DNA of 64,000 nt from [Clostridium] saccharolyticum WM1 (GTDB taxonomy: Bacteria > Bacillota > Clostridia > Lachnospirales > Lachnospiraceae), in contig NC_014376.1 in the NCBI RefSeq assembly GCF_000144625.1, forward strand, positions 1,364,001-1,428,000, in the 5' to 3' direction. The notes beneath the pieces are model-generated. The model was not told the DNA's origin. It saw only the letters and a program-made list of their open reading frames with translations, and ran no database searches. Below are positions 8,119-16,648 of the stretch, in pieces; within the stretch, counting starts at the first letter, position 1, and each line of letters begins with the position of its first letter. Both the position numbers and the translations under genes were made by a program.

Positions 8119-9456
8119 ATGAGCAAATATAGCAAAGAAGATATATTCCGGATCGTAGAGGAAGAAGATGTGGAATTTATCCGCCTTCAGTTCACTGACA
8201 TTTTCGGTATGCTGAAGAATGTAGCCATTACTAAAAGCATGCTTAATAAGGCTTTGGAGAACCGATGCATGTTTGACGGCTCTTCCATTGAGGGCTTTGT
8301 AAGAATAGAAGAATCCGATATGTACCTTTATCCGGACCTTGATACGTTTGAGATCTTTCCATGGCGTCCCCAGCAGGGGAAGGTTGCCCGCTTAATGTGT
8401 GATGTATATTGCCCGGACAGGACGCCTTTTGAAGGCGATCCCAGATTCGTGCTTAAAAAAGTATTGAAAAAGGCCAGGGATATGGGATTTGAATTCCATG
8501 CGGGGCCAGAATGTGAATTCTTTCTTTTCCATACCGATGAAGAGGGGCGCCCCACAACAGATACTCATGAAATGGCAAGCTATTTTGATGTGGCTCCCAT
8601 TGACCTGGCTGAGAATGTCCGCCGGGATATCGTGCTGAACCTGGAAGAAATGGGATTCATGATTGAGGCTTCCCATCATGAAATTTCTCCGGGGCAGCAT
8701 GAAATTGATTTTCAGTATGCAGAGGGCATGGTAACGGCGGATAACATCATGACCTTTAAGATGGCAGTGAAGTCCATTGCAAAGCGCCACGGACTTCATG
8801 CTACCTTTATGCCAAAGCCAAAGGCAGGCGTCAACGGCTCAGGGATGCACATCAATATGTCCCTGTCTGATTTAAAGGGCAGGAACATGTTTGAGGACGC
8901 ATCCGATGAGCTTGGCTTAAGTAAGGTTGCCTATCAGTTTATAGCCGGTATCCTTTATCACATGAAAGGGATGGCCATACTCACCAATCCTCTGGTCAAT
9001 TCCTATAAGCGCCTGGTTCCCGGTTACGATGCACCGGTTTATATTGCATGGTCGGCCAAGGCGAACAGAAGCCCCCTGATCCGCATCCCCGCCTCCAGAG
9101 GCGCAGGAACCAGGATTGAGCTTCGCTGCCCGGATCCTGCCGTCAATCCTTACCTGGCTCTGGCTGCCTGCCTGGCTGCCGGCCTTGATGGAATCGAAAA
9201 AGAGATGACTCCTCCGGAGAGCGTTGACAGGAACATTTTCGACATGCTGCCGGAGGAAATTCTGGAAAAAGGAATGGAACATCTTCCGGAAACTCTGGGA
9301 GAAGCTATTGAGTTCTTCCGCAAGGATGATTTTATGAAAAAAGTGCTGGGCGAACATATCTTTACCAAATACCTGGAGGCCAAGGAAACCGAATGGCATC
9401 TGTTCCGGGCCCAGGTAACAGATTGGGAAGTGGAAGAATACCTGTATAAATACTAA
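8119..9456 (+). CDS. glnA: Glutamine synthetase, type I
   Basis: It makes glutamine from glutamate, ammonia and ATP and is the central step of nitrogen assimilation. The 445-aa length is that of the GSI-alpha enzymes of Gram-positives. Motifs seen are [31 protein letters not shown], the ATP-binding [12 protein letters not shown] and the active-site [13 protein letters not shown]. The adenylylation-site motif of GSI-beta is not evident. The start is ATG 8119 behind GAAGGGAG; an upstream in-frame start at 8047 lies inside the leader hairpin and has no ribosome binding site. An ANTAR regulator gene follows 42 bases later. Regulation is probably by leader antitermination as well as by feedback. 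Confidence 0.97.
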   Translation: MSKYSKEDIFRIVEEEDVEFIRLQFTDIFGMLKNVAITKSMLNKALENRCMFDGSSIEGFVRIEESDMYLYPDLDTFEIFPWRPQQGKVARLMCDVYCPDRTPFEGDPRFVLKKVLKKARDMGFEFHAGPECEFFLFHTDEEGRPTTDTHEMASYFDVAPIDLAENVRRDIVLNLEEMGFMIEASHHEISPGQHEIDFQYAEGMVTADNIMTFKMAVKSIAKRHGLHATFMPKPKAGVNGSGMHINMSLSDLKGRNMFEDASDELGLSKVAYQFIAGILYHMKGMAILTNPLVNSYKRLVPGYDAPVYIAWSAKANRSPLIRIPASRGAGTRIELRCPDPAVNPYLALAACLAAGLDGIEKEMTPPESVDRNIFDMLPEEILEKGMEHLPETLGEAIEFFRKDDFMKKVLGEHIFTKYLEAKETEWHLFRAQVTDWEVEEYLYKY

Positions 9457-9498
9457 TGGTTTCTGTTTTCTGATACGGTTATCTGGAGGTGAGAGTGT

Positions 9499-10047
9499 TT
9501 GACCAATGTGATAGTGGCATTTTCCAGAGAAGAGGATGCAAAAAATATTAGAAATATTCTTGTAAGGAACGGCTTTATGGTAGCAGCGGTCTGCACCTCC
9601 GGTGCCCAGGCGGTAAACAGTGCCGACGAATTGGGCAGTGGAATCGTAGTATGCGGCTGCAGGTTTGCAGATATGGTGTTTAATGAGCTTTATGAATGCC
9701 TTCCCAAAGGCATGCAGATGCTTCTTTTGGTGTCCCCCAGCCAGTGGAGCGGCAGGGCGCCGGAGGGGGTGGTCTGTCTGGGCCATCCATTAAAGGCCCA
9801 GGATCTGGTAAGCACTCTTGAAATGATGGTAGCTTCTCTTGCCAAAAGACGGAAGAAATTAAAAAGCCAGCCAAAGGAGCGGAGCAGCGAAGAAAAGGAA
9901 TTGATCAAACAGGCAAAGGAGCTTTTAATGGAACGGAACCATATGTCCGAAACTGATGCCCACCGGTACATCCAGAAATGCAGCATGGACAGCGGAACCA
10001 ATATGGTGGAAACCGCCCAGATGATCATGAGCCTGATCAATCGGTAG
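9499..10047 (+). CDS. ANTAR-domain RNA-binding regulator with degenerate receiver
   Basis: This 182-aa protein has an N-terminal receiver-like domain (about 1-115) and a C-terminal ANTAR domain (about 125-180: KELIKQAKELLMERNHMSE, then DAHRYIQKCSMDSG). ANTAR proteins bind leader RNA and prevent termination. The receiver lacks the acidic pocket: the start reads NVIVAFSREED and the phospho-acceptor position reads VVCGCRF with no Asp, so classical phosphorylation is unlikely. In clostridia an ANTAR protein (NitR) is known downstream of glnA. The start is TTG at 9499 behind GGAGGTGA at good spacing. It probably reads nitrogen status for glnA or related transcripts; the signal is unknown. Confidence 0.85.
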   Translation: MTNVIVAFSREEDAKNIRNILVRNGFMVAAVCTSGAQAVNSADELGSGIVVCGCRFADMVFNELYECLPKGMQMLLLVSPSQWSGRAPEGVVCLGHPLKAQDLVSTLEMMVASLAKRRKKLKSQPKERSSEEKELIKQAKELLMERNHMSETDAHRYIQKCSMDSGTNMVETAQMIMSLINR

Positions 10048-10062
10048 CTATGGGAGAGAATG

Positions 10063-10875
10063 ATGAAATTTACGAAGATGCAGGGAATCGGCAACGATTA
10101 TGTATATATTAATTGTTTTGAGGAAATTGTGGAAACCCCGGAGAAGCTGGCGAAAAAGGTCAGTGACCGCCATTTTGGCATCGGCTCCGATGGTCTGATC
10201 CTTATCTGTCCGTCAGAAACAGCGGACTGCCGTATGAGGATGTTTAATGCGGACGGCTCGGAGAGCCAGATGTGCGGCAATGGTATCCGCTGTGTTGGAA
10301 AATATGTTTACGATCACGGACTGGTGGAAAAAACGGAATTTAACGTGGAAACCGGTGCTGGAATCAAACATCTAAAGGTCAGCACTGAGGACGGAAAAGC
10401 TGTCCGTATTACGGTGGACATGGGCGTGCCGGAGGTTACCAGCCAGGTGCCGGAACCCATATGGGTTAACGGGATGGAGTATGAATTTATCGGTATCTCC
10501 ATGGGCAATCCCCATGCCATTTATTATATGGATTTTATTGACGGCCTGGATTTAGAGGCCATTGGTCCTGCCTTTGAGCACCATGAGCGTTTTCCGGAAC
10601 GGACGAATTCAGAATTTATCCAGGTAGTGAACCGGAATTACATTCGCATGCGGGTATGGGAACGGGGCAGCGGGGAGACCTGGGCCTGCGGGACAGGAGC
10701 AGCAGCCAGTGCAGTTGCCTCGGCCTTAAGCGGCCGCACTGCCCATATGGTTGAAGTAGAATTAAAGGGCGGCAATCTGACCATTCACTGGGATCGGGAA
10801 GGAAGCGGCCATGTGTTCATGACCGGGCCGGCGGTTGAGGTTTTTGAAGGAGAATTTGATATAAATAATCTGTAA
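10063..10875 (+). CDS. dapF: Diaminopimelate epimerase
   Basis: It converts LL-diaminopimelate to the meso form for peptidoglycan and lysine synthesis. The 270-aa protein has two similar halves, each carrying a catalytic Cys: SQMCGNGIRC at about residues 70-80 and ETWACGTGAA near 215. The opening KFTKMQGIGNDYV is a family hallmark. ATG at 10063 is preferred over the adjacent 10060 ATG for spacing from GGGAG. It lies 15 bases after the ANTAR gene and 17 bases before dapL, so the two dap genes form one unit that makes meso-DAP by the aminotransferase route. Confidence 0.96.
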   Translation: MKFTKMQGIGNDYVYINCFEEIVETPEKLAKKVSDRHFGIGSDGLILICPSETADCRMRMFNADGSESQMCGNGIRCVGKYVYDHGLVEKTEFNVETGAGIKHLKVSTEDGKAVRITVDMGVPEVTSQVPEPIWVNGMEYEFIGISMGNPHAIYYMDFIDGLDLEAIGPAFEHHERFPERTNSEFIQVVNRNYIRMRVWERGSGETWACGTGAAASAVASALSGRTAHMVEVELKGGNLTIHWDREGSGHVFMTGPAVEVFEGEFDINNL

Positions 10876-10892
10876 GGAAACAGGAGGAACTT

Positions 10893-12122
10893 ATGGTAAA
10901 AATCAATGAAAACTACTTAAAGCTTCCGGGAAGCTATCTTTTTTCCACCATTGGAAAAAAGGTAAACGCCTATATCCAGGCACATCCGGATAAAAGGATC
11001 ATACGGCTTGGGATCGGTGATGTAACACAGCCTATTGCGCCTGCCATTACTTACGCACTTCACGAAGCGGTGGATGAAATGGGCCATAAAGAAACCTTTC
11101 ATGGCTATGCGCCGGATCTGGGCTATGGATTTTTAAGGGAAATCATTGCAAAGGAAGATTACGCTGCCAGAGGCTGCAACATATCCCCCGACGAGATTTT
11201 TATCTCGGATGGGGCGAAAAGCGATTGCGGCAATATTCAGGAGATTTTTGACGAGAGCTGCCGTATTGCGGTCTGCGATCCGGTTTATCCGGTTTATGTG
11301 GATTCCAATGCCATGGCTGGAAGAACAGGGGAATATGAGGAAGAAACCGGCAGGTGGAGCAGGGTGATTTATATGCCATGTACGGCTCATAACCATTTTG
11401 TTCCGGAGCTTCCCCAGGAAACGCCTGATCTGATTTACTTATGCGTTCCCAACAATCCTACTGGTACGACCCTGACACGGGACCAGCTGAAGGTATGGGT
11501 GGATTATGCCAATCAAAAGGGGGCAGTGATCCTTTATGATGCCGCTTATGAGGCCTATATCGCCCAGGATGATGTACCGCATTCTATTTTTGAGATCCAG
11601 GGTGCAGAAACCTGTGCCATTGAATTTCGCTCCTTTTCCAAAAATGCCGGCTTTACCGGGGTCCGTCTGGGCTTTACGGTCATACCAAAGGCCTTGGAAA
11701 GGGGAGGGGTTGCCCTTCATTCCTTATGGGCCAGACGTCATGGGACCAAATTTAACGGTGCGCCCTACATCGTTCAGAAGGCCGGCGCTGCGGTCTATTC
11801 GGAAGAAGGAAAGGCTCAGTTAAAAGAACAGGTAGCTTACTATATGAGAAATGCCAAAACCATCTACACTGGGTTGAAGGAAGCCGGATATGAGGTTTAT
11901 GGAGGTGTCAATGCTCCTTATATTTGGTTAAAGGTGCCGGAAGGAATGACCTCCTGGGAATTTTTTGACCGTTTGCTGGAGGAAGCCGGCGTGGTGGGAA
12001 CTCCTGGAAGCGGGTTCGGACCAAACGGCGAGGGATATTTCCGTTTGACGGCATTTGGTACCTATGAAAATACGGCAGAAGCCATAGAACGGATGAAAAA
12101 GATGCCATCCCTTAAAAAATAA
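10893..12122 (+). CDS. dapL: LL-diaminopimelate aminotransferase
   Basis: This PLP enzyme of 409 aa turns tetrahydrodipicolinate and glutamate directly into LL-DAP, bypassing the acylated intermediates. The PLP lysine sits in EFRSFSKNAGFTGVRLGF, the Asn/Pro substrate motif is CVPNNPTGT and the DAAYEAYI strand carries the conserved Asp. The N-terminus (LPGSYLFSTIGKKV, then IRLGIGDVTQPI) is diagnostic for DapL rather than for aspartate aminotransferase. AGGAGG precedes the start. Pairing with dapF gives two consecutive steps of the same pathway. Confidence 0.96.
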   Translation: MVKINENYLKLPGSYLFSTIGKKVNAYIQAHPDKRIIRLGIGDVTQPIAPAITYALHEAVDEMGHKETFHGYAPDLGYGFLREIIAKEDYAARGCNISPDEIFISDGAKSDCGNIQEIFDESCRIAVCDPVYPVYVDSNAMAGRTGEYEEETGRWSRVIYMPCTAHNHFVPELPQETPDLIYLCVPNNPTGTTLTRDQLKVWVDYANQKGAVILYDAAYEAYIAQDDVPHSIFEIQGAETCAIEFRSFSKNAGFTGVRLGFTVIPKALERGGVALHSLWARRHGTKFNGAPYIVQKAGAAVYSEEGKAQLKEQVAYYMRNAKTIYTGLKEAGYEVYGGVNAPYIWLKVPEGMTSWEFFDRLLEEAGVVGTPGSGFGPNGEGYFRLTAFGTYENTAEAIERMKKMPSLKK

Positions 12123-12125
12123 GCA

Positions 12126-12177
12126 TTGACAAGCAGATTTTGATTGGTTATGATCATTTTATGAGAAGTTCATAAAC
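12126..12177 (+). promoter_or_regulatory. Promoter and downstream dyad before the Lrp-family gene
   Basis: A TTGACA -35 (12126-12131), a 17-base spacer and a TATGAT -10 (12149-12154) are present. A palindrome TTTATGA-GAAGT-TCATAAA follows at about 12159-12177, over the predicted start region, and could be an operator for the Lrp-like protein encoded next. Autoregulation is typical of the family, but the operator call is inference. Confidence 0.55.
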
Positions 12178-12197
12178 GTGCAGTTTTATTTAAAGGA

Positions 12198-12238
12198 ACA
12201 AAAGCGTTCGGTGCCTGGGTGGTGCTGACGCTTTTTTC
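12198..12238 (+). terminator. Terminator-like hairpin in the Lrp-gene leader
   Basis: AAAAGCGT (near 12200) pairs with ACGCTTTT before a run of six T, immediately upstream of the ribosome binding site AGGAGG at 12244. Because it lies between a good promoter and the start codon it may act as an attenuator. It could instead simply terminate transcripts from dapL. Confidence 0.45.
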
Positions 12239-12254
12239 TTTTCAGGAGGAAAAC

Positions 12255-12710
12255 ATGGATGACATCGATAAAAAAATAGTGAAGATATTACAAAAATATG
12301 CCAGGGAATCCTTAAAAAATATAGCAGAAGCCACTTTTTTGTCTTCTCCTGCGGTATCCGCCAGAATTGAAAAGCTGGAGAGGGAAAAAATTATTACAGG
12401 CTATCATGCGGCAGTGGATGCAAGGAAGCTGGGATACCATATCACCGCATTTGTAAGCCTGGATGTTCCGCCTGTGGAAAAGATCCAGTTTTATGAAGAG
12501 ATGGAGACCATTCCCAATGTTCTGGAATGCAACTGCGTCACAGGAGATTACTCCATGCTGGTCAAAGTAGCCTTTCCCAGCACCATGGAGCTGGATGTTT
12601 TTATCGGCCGGATACAAAAATACGGAAAGACCAGCACTCAGATTGTATTTTCCACTCCGGTAGGACCAAGAGACGTGGATGTAATGGCGGAATTGGGAGA
12701 AAAAGAATAA
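12255..12710 (+). CDS. Lrp/AsnC family transcriptional regulator
   Basis: This 151-aa regulator has an N-terminal helix-turn-helix (DIDKKIVKILQKYARES, then AEATFLSSPAVSARIEKLE) and a C-terminal RAM ligand-binding domain (VSLDVPPVEKIQFYEEM and VTGDYSMLVKVAF). Family members sense amino acids and form octamers that wrap DNA. The start is ATG 12255 behind AGGAGG; an upstream in-frame start at 12219 lies inside the leader hairpin. Its position after dapL suggests a link to amino-acid metabolism, but targets and ligand cannot be read here. Confidence 0.92.
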   Translation: MDDIDKKIVKILQKYARESLKNIAEATFLSSPAVSARIEKLEREKIITGYHAAVDARKLGYHITAFVSLDVPPVEKIQFYEEMETIPNVLECNCVTGDYSMLVKVAFPSTMELDVFIGRIQKYGKTSTQIVFSTPVGPRDVDVMAELGEKE

Positions 12711-12790
12711 ATATGGTACGAAAAAGTGGTACCCAGAAGGCTGCCTTTACATACTTTATAGAATAGAAGTATGTGAAGGGAGTTTTTCTT

Positions 12791-13573
12791 TTGGCTGAGA
12801 GAACGATCGTAGTAATAGATGCCGGACACGGCGGCGCGGACCCAGGTGCATCCTTTGAAGGACGGCAGGAAAAAAATGATAACTTAAAGCTTGCGATGGC
12901 TGTGGGAAGAATTCTAGCAGACAACGGAGTTGACGTCAGATATACCAGAACTGACGATACCTACAATACCCCTCTTGAAAAGGCCGTGATGGCCAACGAT
13001 GGGGAAGCAGATTTTCTTGTTTCCATTCACCGCAATGCCATGCCGGTACCTGGCACCGGCTCCGGAATAGAAGTTCTTGTATTTGAAGATAAAGGGGTAC
13101 AGGGCATTCTTGCCAGGAATATAGGAGACGTCTTAAATAAGACAGGATTCGCTAATTTAGGCACAGTGGAACGTCCGGGCCTGGTTATTCTCAGGCGGAC
13201 AAATATACCAACAGTTCTTGTAGAGGTGGGTTTTATTGACAATGAAGAGGACAATAATTTCTTTGATCAGAACTTTGAGGCCATTGCCCAGGCCATAGCC
13301 GATGGCATTTTGAAATCCGTGAAAGAGCAGGAGGAATTACGTCCCGAATATTATCAGGTACAGACGGGAGCGTTCCGGGTTCATACCCTGGCGGAAGAGC
13401 AGGTCAGCACGTTAAAAGCCCAGGGTTTCCCGGCGTTTGTTGTTTATGAAGACGAAATATACAAGGTCCGGGTGGGAGCATTTCGTAATCTGGATAATGC
13501 GGTGCGTATGGAGCAGGCACTGAGGCAATGCGGCTACAGCACGTTTATGGTAAAAAGACCGGCAGTATTCTGA
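12791..13573 (+). CDS. N-acetylmuramoyl-L-alanine amidase with SPOR domain (CwlC-like)
   Basis: This zinc amidase of 260 aa cleaves the bond between muramic acid and the stem peptide. The Amidase_3 domain (about 5-175) shows VVIDAGHGGADPG, the zinc His in SIHRNAM and the catalytic Glu in VLVEVGFIDN. A SPOR peptidoglycan-binding domain fills the last 75 residues (YYQVQTGAFRV and YKVRVGAFRN). No signal peptide is present. That architecture and length match B. subtilis CwlC, which accumulates in the mother cell and helps lyse it. TTG at 12791 is chosen over ATG 12773 because GAAGGGAG at about 12775-12782 is the ribosome binding site. CATACTTTA (12750-12758) resembles a SigE/SigK -10 element. Confidence 0.88.
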   Translation: MAERTIVVIDAGHGGADPGASFEGRQEKNDNLKLAMAVGRILADNGVDVRYTRTDDTYNTPLEKAVMANDGEADFLVSIHRNAMPVPGTGSGIEVLVFEDKGVQGILARNIGDVLNKTGFANLGTVERPGLVILRRTNIPTVLVEVGFIDNEEDNNFFDQNFEAIAQAIADGILKSVKEQEELRPEYYQVQTGAFRVHTLAEEQVSTLKAQGFPAFVVYEDEIYKVRVGAFRNLDNAVRMEQALRQCGYSTFMVKRPAVF

Positions 13574-13579
13574 AATCTG

Positions 13580-13630
13580 GCCGCCGGGACGCAGGCTTTT
13601 CCATAAAGTCACGCCCCTGCGGCTTTTTTT
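13580..13630 (+). terminator. Intrinsic terminator after the amidase
   Basis: GCCGC-C-GGG pairs with CCC-CT-GCGGC and a run of seven T follows at 13624-13630. Confidence 0.8.
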
Positions 13631-13743
13631 GCGTGAATCTTGATCCTTCTGATGCCTGATGGCCGGAACCAGAGGAAAGGTGTATTAGAAGCGGTCAGAA
13701 AGGCATAGGATATACCATACATCATTCATTCAGGAGGAATTGC

Positions 13744-14646
13744 TTGGAATATATCAGTGAGATTCTAAGAGGTGTTATCATTGGTGTGGCAAATATACTT
13801 CCCGGCATCAGCGGAGGAATGCTGGCCATTACCATGGGAGTGTACGATAAGATTATTCATGCGGTAACGCAGCTTTTCCGGGAACCTATAAAAAGCCTGC
13901 GGGTTCTTCTTCCCTACGGGATTGGAGCGGCGGCAGGCATTGTTTTTCTATCTCTGGCATTTGAATATCTCTTCCATACATATCCGCTCCAGACCAAAAT
14001 GGCATTTTTAGGGCTGATCGGCGGAGGGCTTCCATCCCTCTTTCAAAAATCGTTTTCCAAAGACCGTACAGACAGAAAAAAAGGGATCATCACGGCGATC
14101 CTTACCTGCTGCGTGGTCCTTCTCATTACTTATATTGCGGAAACAACCATCACTTCCGGCCATAGCGGGGAAGGAATGGATATGGCTTCCGGTGCGGCCT
14201 ATCTATCCTCCGGAAAGCTTTGGATGCTCTCAATGTTTCTGGTGGGACTGCTGGCTGCGGCCACCATGGTGGTTCCGGGAGTGAGCGGTTCCATGATCAT
14301 GATGATGATAGGTTATTATGAACCGATATTGCAGACGAACAATGCCTGTATAAGAGCCTTGTCATCTTTTGACTTCCAAAGCCTTCTGGTAAATGGGATG
14401 GTGCTTGCTCCCTATATAACTGGTTTATTACTCGGGGTTTTTCTGTTTGCAAAAGTAGTGGAACGCCTGCTCACCCATCATGAACGCCAAATGTACCGTG
14501 TCATCATTGGTCTGGTTTGTTCCTCTCCTTTCGTTATCTTATGGGATATGCCGTGGGAAATGGTGAAGCTGTATGAGCTTCTTGGAGGGATCGCGCTGGC
14601 TTTGCTGGGATATGTGGCGGCTGATCTGCTGGGGGGAGAAGGTTAG
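13744..14646 (+). CDS. DUF368 membrane protein (PopT-type undecaprenyl-phosphate translocase family)
   Basis: This polytopic protein of 300 aa has about eight hydrophobic helices. It carries the two DUF368 signatures, GVANILPGISGGMLAITMGVY near residue 15 and a similar VVPGVSGSMIMMMIGYY near residue 180, which form the inverted repeats of the fold. Published work on DUF368 proteins (PopT) assigns recycling of undecaprenyl phosphate across the membrane for cell-wall synthesis. TTG at 13744 follows AGGAGG with 6-base spacing. It stands alone between two terminators. Its neighbours (amidase, SpoIID-like protein) are also cell-wall proteins, but no operon is implied. Confidence 0.88.
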   Translation: MEYISEILRGVIIGVANILPGISGGMLAITMGVYDKIIHAVTQLFREPIKSLRVLLPYGIGAAAGIVFLSLAFEYLFHTYPLQTKMAFLGLIGGGLPSLFQKSFSKDRTDRKKGIITAILTCCVVLLITYIAETTITSGHSGEGMDMASGAAYLSSGKLWMLSMFLVGLLAAATMVVPGVSGSMIMMMIGYYEPILQTNNACIRALSSFDFQSLLVNGMVLAPYITGLLLGVFLFAKVVERLLTHHERQMYRVIIGLVCSSPFVILWDMPWEMVKLYELLGGIALALLGYVAADLLGGEG

Positions 14647-14654
14647 GATAAAAG

Positions 14655-14691
14655 GAGGAAGACCCTGTTTATGAGGGCCTTCCTCTTTTTT
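14655..14691. terminator. Intrinsic terminator after the DUF368 gene
   Basis: GAGGAAG-A-CCCT pairs with AGGG-C-CTTCCTC, then six T. A minus-strand gene ends 32 bases downstream, so it may serve both. Confidence 0.85.
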
Positions 14692-14722
14692 ATGAACTGA
14701 TTTTTGGGATTAGTGACTGTTT

Positions 14723-15988
14723 TTAAGAGTATTCTGCGATCCGGGTAATCCCTACATAGATGTGGGAGATCTTATACCATGTGGCAAAATCAATGACCCC
14801 GGTTACCGGAAGTCCGAAAATAGACTGGAACTGCCGGACAGCTTCAGCGGTTGCGGGACCGAAGATTCCGTCAGCCCTGATACGGGGGATGGCGGTATAG
14901 ACCGTTGCAATGGTATCAAGCTGTTCCTGGACCTGGCGTACCTTATCTCCGCTGGCGCCGACGGTTAAATTAAAGCCGGGCCAGGAAGAGGGAACTCCGG
15001 ATACCTGTTCGGCAGTGTTGATATACATATCACTTCCGTAAAAATGACGCAGTATTTCAATGGCGGAATAGCCCTGTTCTCCAAGGGTGCAGCTTCCCCA
15101 CTGAGACATCCAGTTGGGGCATTGGACTCTGTTCCCGTCACAGTACTGGGTAAGTATGGGCTGCCTGATACCCGGGCGGGATAAGTAGCTGTTAAAGATT
15201 TCGTCCACTACCTGTGATATGCTTTCATAAAGATTCCGCCCGTAAATCCATTTGTGGTCAAAGGCTGTGGAGGATGTAATGGTAAAGTCATATCCCTGGT
15301 TCCGGTACCATTCCGTATAGACCCGGTTTAAGGTAAAACTCATAATAGCTAGCACATTGGCGGTAATGGATGCTCTGGGCCAGGTGGCATAAATCTCACT
15401 GGATGCCACATTTTTAATATAATCCCGGTAAGGAACGTAATAATTGGGAGCAGTGGGATCCGTGGGAACTCCGTCGTGGACAATGATGGTCTGGGGAACA
15501 ACCACACGGCTTAAAACGATTTCCCCGGTTTCTGCCACGGTTTTAACTTCAGCTTCCGCAATTTTGGGAGGATATTCACCATAAAGGGTGTGGTCCGGGA
15601 TGACAATGGGAACGTCCGGAGTGATTTCATCCTGGACAGGAGTCATGCGAACCGGCTGGATGGCCGTCGTATCTGCCAGAATCTCCGTACCGGAGATAGC
15701 AACAGGTTCAAAGCCCTGGGCACGGATCATAAGTATGTATTCCGAGTAAGGCTGGACAAGGCCGGGTGATAAGCTGTAGTCGACGGGAGGAGCAGCAAGA
15801 CTTACCTGCTCTGTCTGACCGGATGAATTGGTGGTGAGCTGCTCTACCGTACTTTCAGGATCTCCCTTGTAGGCAATGGAAACCTCCGCATCCCGGATCG
15901 GAAAGTTATTTTCCCGGGAAACAACATCTACCTGAAGAATGCCGGTAGCAGTGGTTTCCTGTTGCGCAGCCATCATGTATTTTTTCAT
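14723..15988 (-). CDS. SpoIID-like protein with peptidoglycan-binding domain
   Basis: This 421-aa protein has three regions. Residues 15-115 form a carboxypeptidase-regulatory/Ig-like domain (ILQVDVVSRENNFPIRDAEV). Residues about 185-345 resemble SpoIID/LytB lytic transglycosylase: VPYRDYIKNVASSEIYATWP keeps the catalytic Glu, and MSQWGSCTLGEQGYSAIEIL matches the SpoIID C-terminal motif. Residues about 350-415 are a PG_binding_1 domain (VGASGDKVRQVQEQL and DGIFGPATAEAVRQFQ). There is no signal peptide or membrane anchor, which is odd for SpoIID and suggests a spore-coat, cortex or mother-cell role. AAGGGG precedes the ATG. It is a single gene facing the DUF368 gene. The domain calls are good; the role is inferred. 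Confidence 0.75.
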   Translation of the reverse strand: MKKYMMAAQQETTATGILQVDVVSRENNFPIRDAEVSIAYKGDPESTVEQLTTNSSGQTEQVSLAAPPVDYSLSPGLVQPYSEYILMIRAQGFEPVAISGTEILADTTAIQPVRMTPVQDEITPDVPIVIPDHTLYGEYPPKIAEAEVKTVAETGEIVLSRVVVPQTIIVHDGVPTDPTAPNYYVPYRDYIKNVASSEIYATWPRASITANVLAIMSFTLNRVYTEWYRNQGYDFTITSSTAFDHKWIYGRNLYESISQVVDEIFNSYLSRPGIRQPILTQYCDGNRVQCPNWMSQWGSCTLGEQGYSAIEILRHFYGSDMYINTAEQVSGVPSSWPGFNLTVGASGDKVRQVQEQLDTIATVYTAIPRIRADGIFGPATAEAVRQFQSIFGLPVTGVIDFATWYKISHIYVGITRIAEYS

Positions 15989-16045
15989 AGAATGCCCCTT
16001 AATGAATTGATTATTATTAAATATATTAAAGGGGAAAAGGAATAA

Positions 16046-16098
16046 TTACAAAAGCCCCCGCAGGGAAAGATAAAATTTAATCCTGCGGGAGGCCTTTT
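16046..16098 (-). terminator. Terminator after the 65-aa protein gene (minus strand)
   Basis: On the minus strand CCTCCCGCAGG pairs with CCTGCGGGGG across a 17-base AT-rich loop and is followed by CTTTTGTAATTATT. It begins at the stop codon of the small gene. Confidence 0.75.
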
Positions 16099-16294
16099 AG
16101 AAAAAGGATGATTTTGTTTCTTGAAACATGGACTCCACATAGTTTCGCATTTCATCCCGGCTTTCAACGGATCTTGCTCCGTCTACGATCCGGTTTCTCT
16201 GTTCTTCCGGAAGTCCGGCGAACCGGGTCAGAATATCCGAGTGCTGTGCCAACTCCATGGTAAAGCCAATGGGAAGTTCGCTGTTATCAATCAT
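16097..16294 (-). CDS. Small conserved-looking protein of unknown function
   Basis: This is a 65-aa acidic, Met/Glu-rich helical protein with no membrane segment. The second half (LPEEQRNRIVDGARSVESRDEMRNYV) looks like a compact helical domain. GAGGTGAT lies 7 bases before the ATG, and a terminator hairpin starts at its stop codon, so it is probably a real monocistronic gene. No function was recognised. It sits next to the SpoIID-like gene on the same strand, but about 110 bases and the terminator separate them. Confidence 0.75.
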   Translation of the reverse strand: MIDNSELPIGFTMELAQHSDILTRFAGLPEEQRNRIVDGARSVESRDEMRNYVESMFQETKSSFF

Positions 16295-16448
16295 AATTTA
16301 TCACCTCAGTCATAGTCTGTACGGTTTATGAAAAACTATACTTTTGAAAAATCAGCCAGGTACAATGTATTATTATACAATTTTTTTTAATAAAATTATA
16401 AATTATGCATGATTTATAAGTAAATATAAAAAAATATATAAGAAGAAA
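16295..16448. other. AT-rich intergenic region with inverted repeat
   Basis: This AT-rich stretch lies between a minus-strand gene and the carA promoter. It contains an 8-bp inverted repeat TTATAAAT-N8-ATTTATAA (16396-16403 with 16412-16419), about 35 bases upstream of the carA -35. It could bind a regulator of either side, but no known operator consensus was recognised. Confidence 0.4.
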
Positions 16449-16452
16449 ACAG

Positions 16453-16481
16453 TTGAAAAATGTCGCAGTATCATGTATAAT
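16453..16481 (+). promoter_or_regulatory. Sigma-A promoter of carAB
   Basis: A TTGAAA -35 (16453-16458), a 17-base spacer and a perfect TATAAT -10 (16476-16481) are present. The leader to the carA start is about 160 bases and holds a small CTCC-TTTC-GGAG hairpin near 16541. No PyrR-binding motif or riboswitch was recognised in it. Confidence 0.8.
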
Positions 16482-16648
16482 CTATTCAATTTGGGCATTA
16501 CCGTTCAGACATGCAGAACCATTTAAACGGCATACATATTCTCCTTTCGGAGTTATTTTCTTCTGCCAAAATAGGAATGGCATGGCTGAACAGAAGCATT
16601 CGGGCAGCTCAATAACCATAGCATTGAGAAAGGACAAGGACTTTGCGT

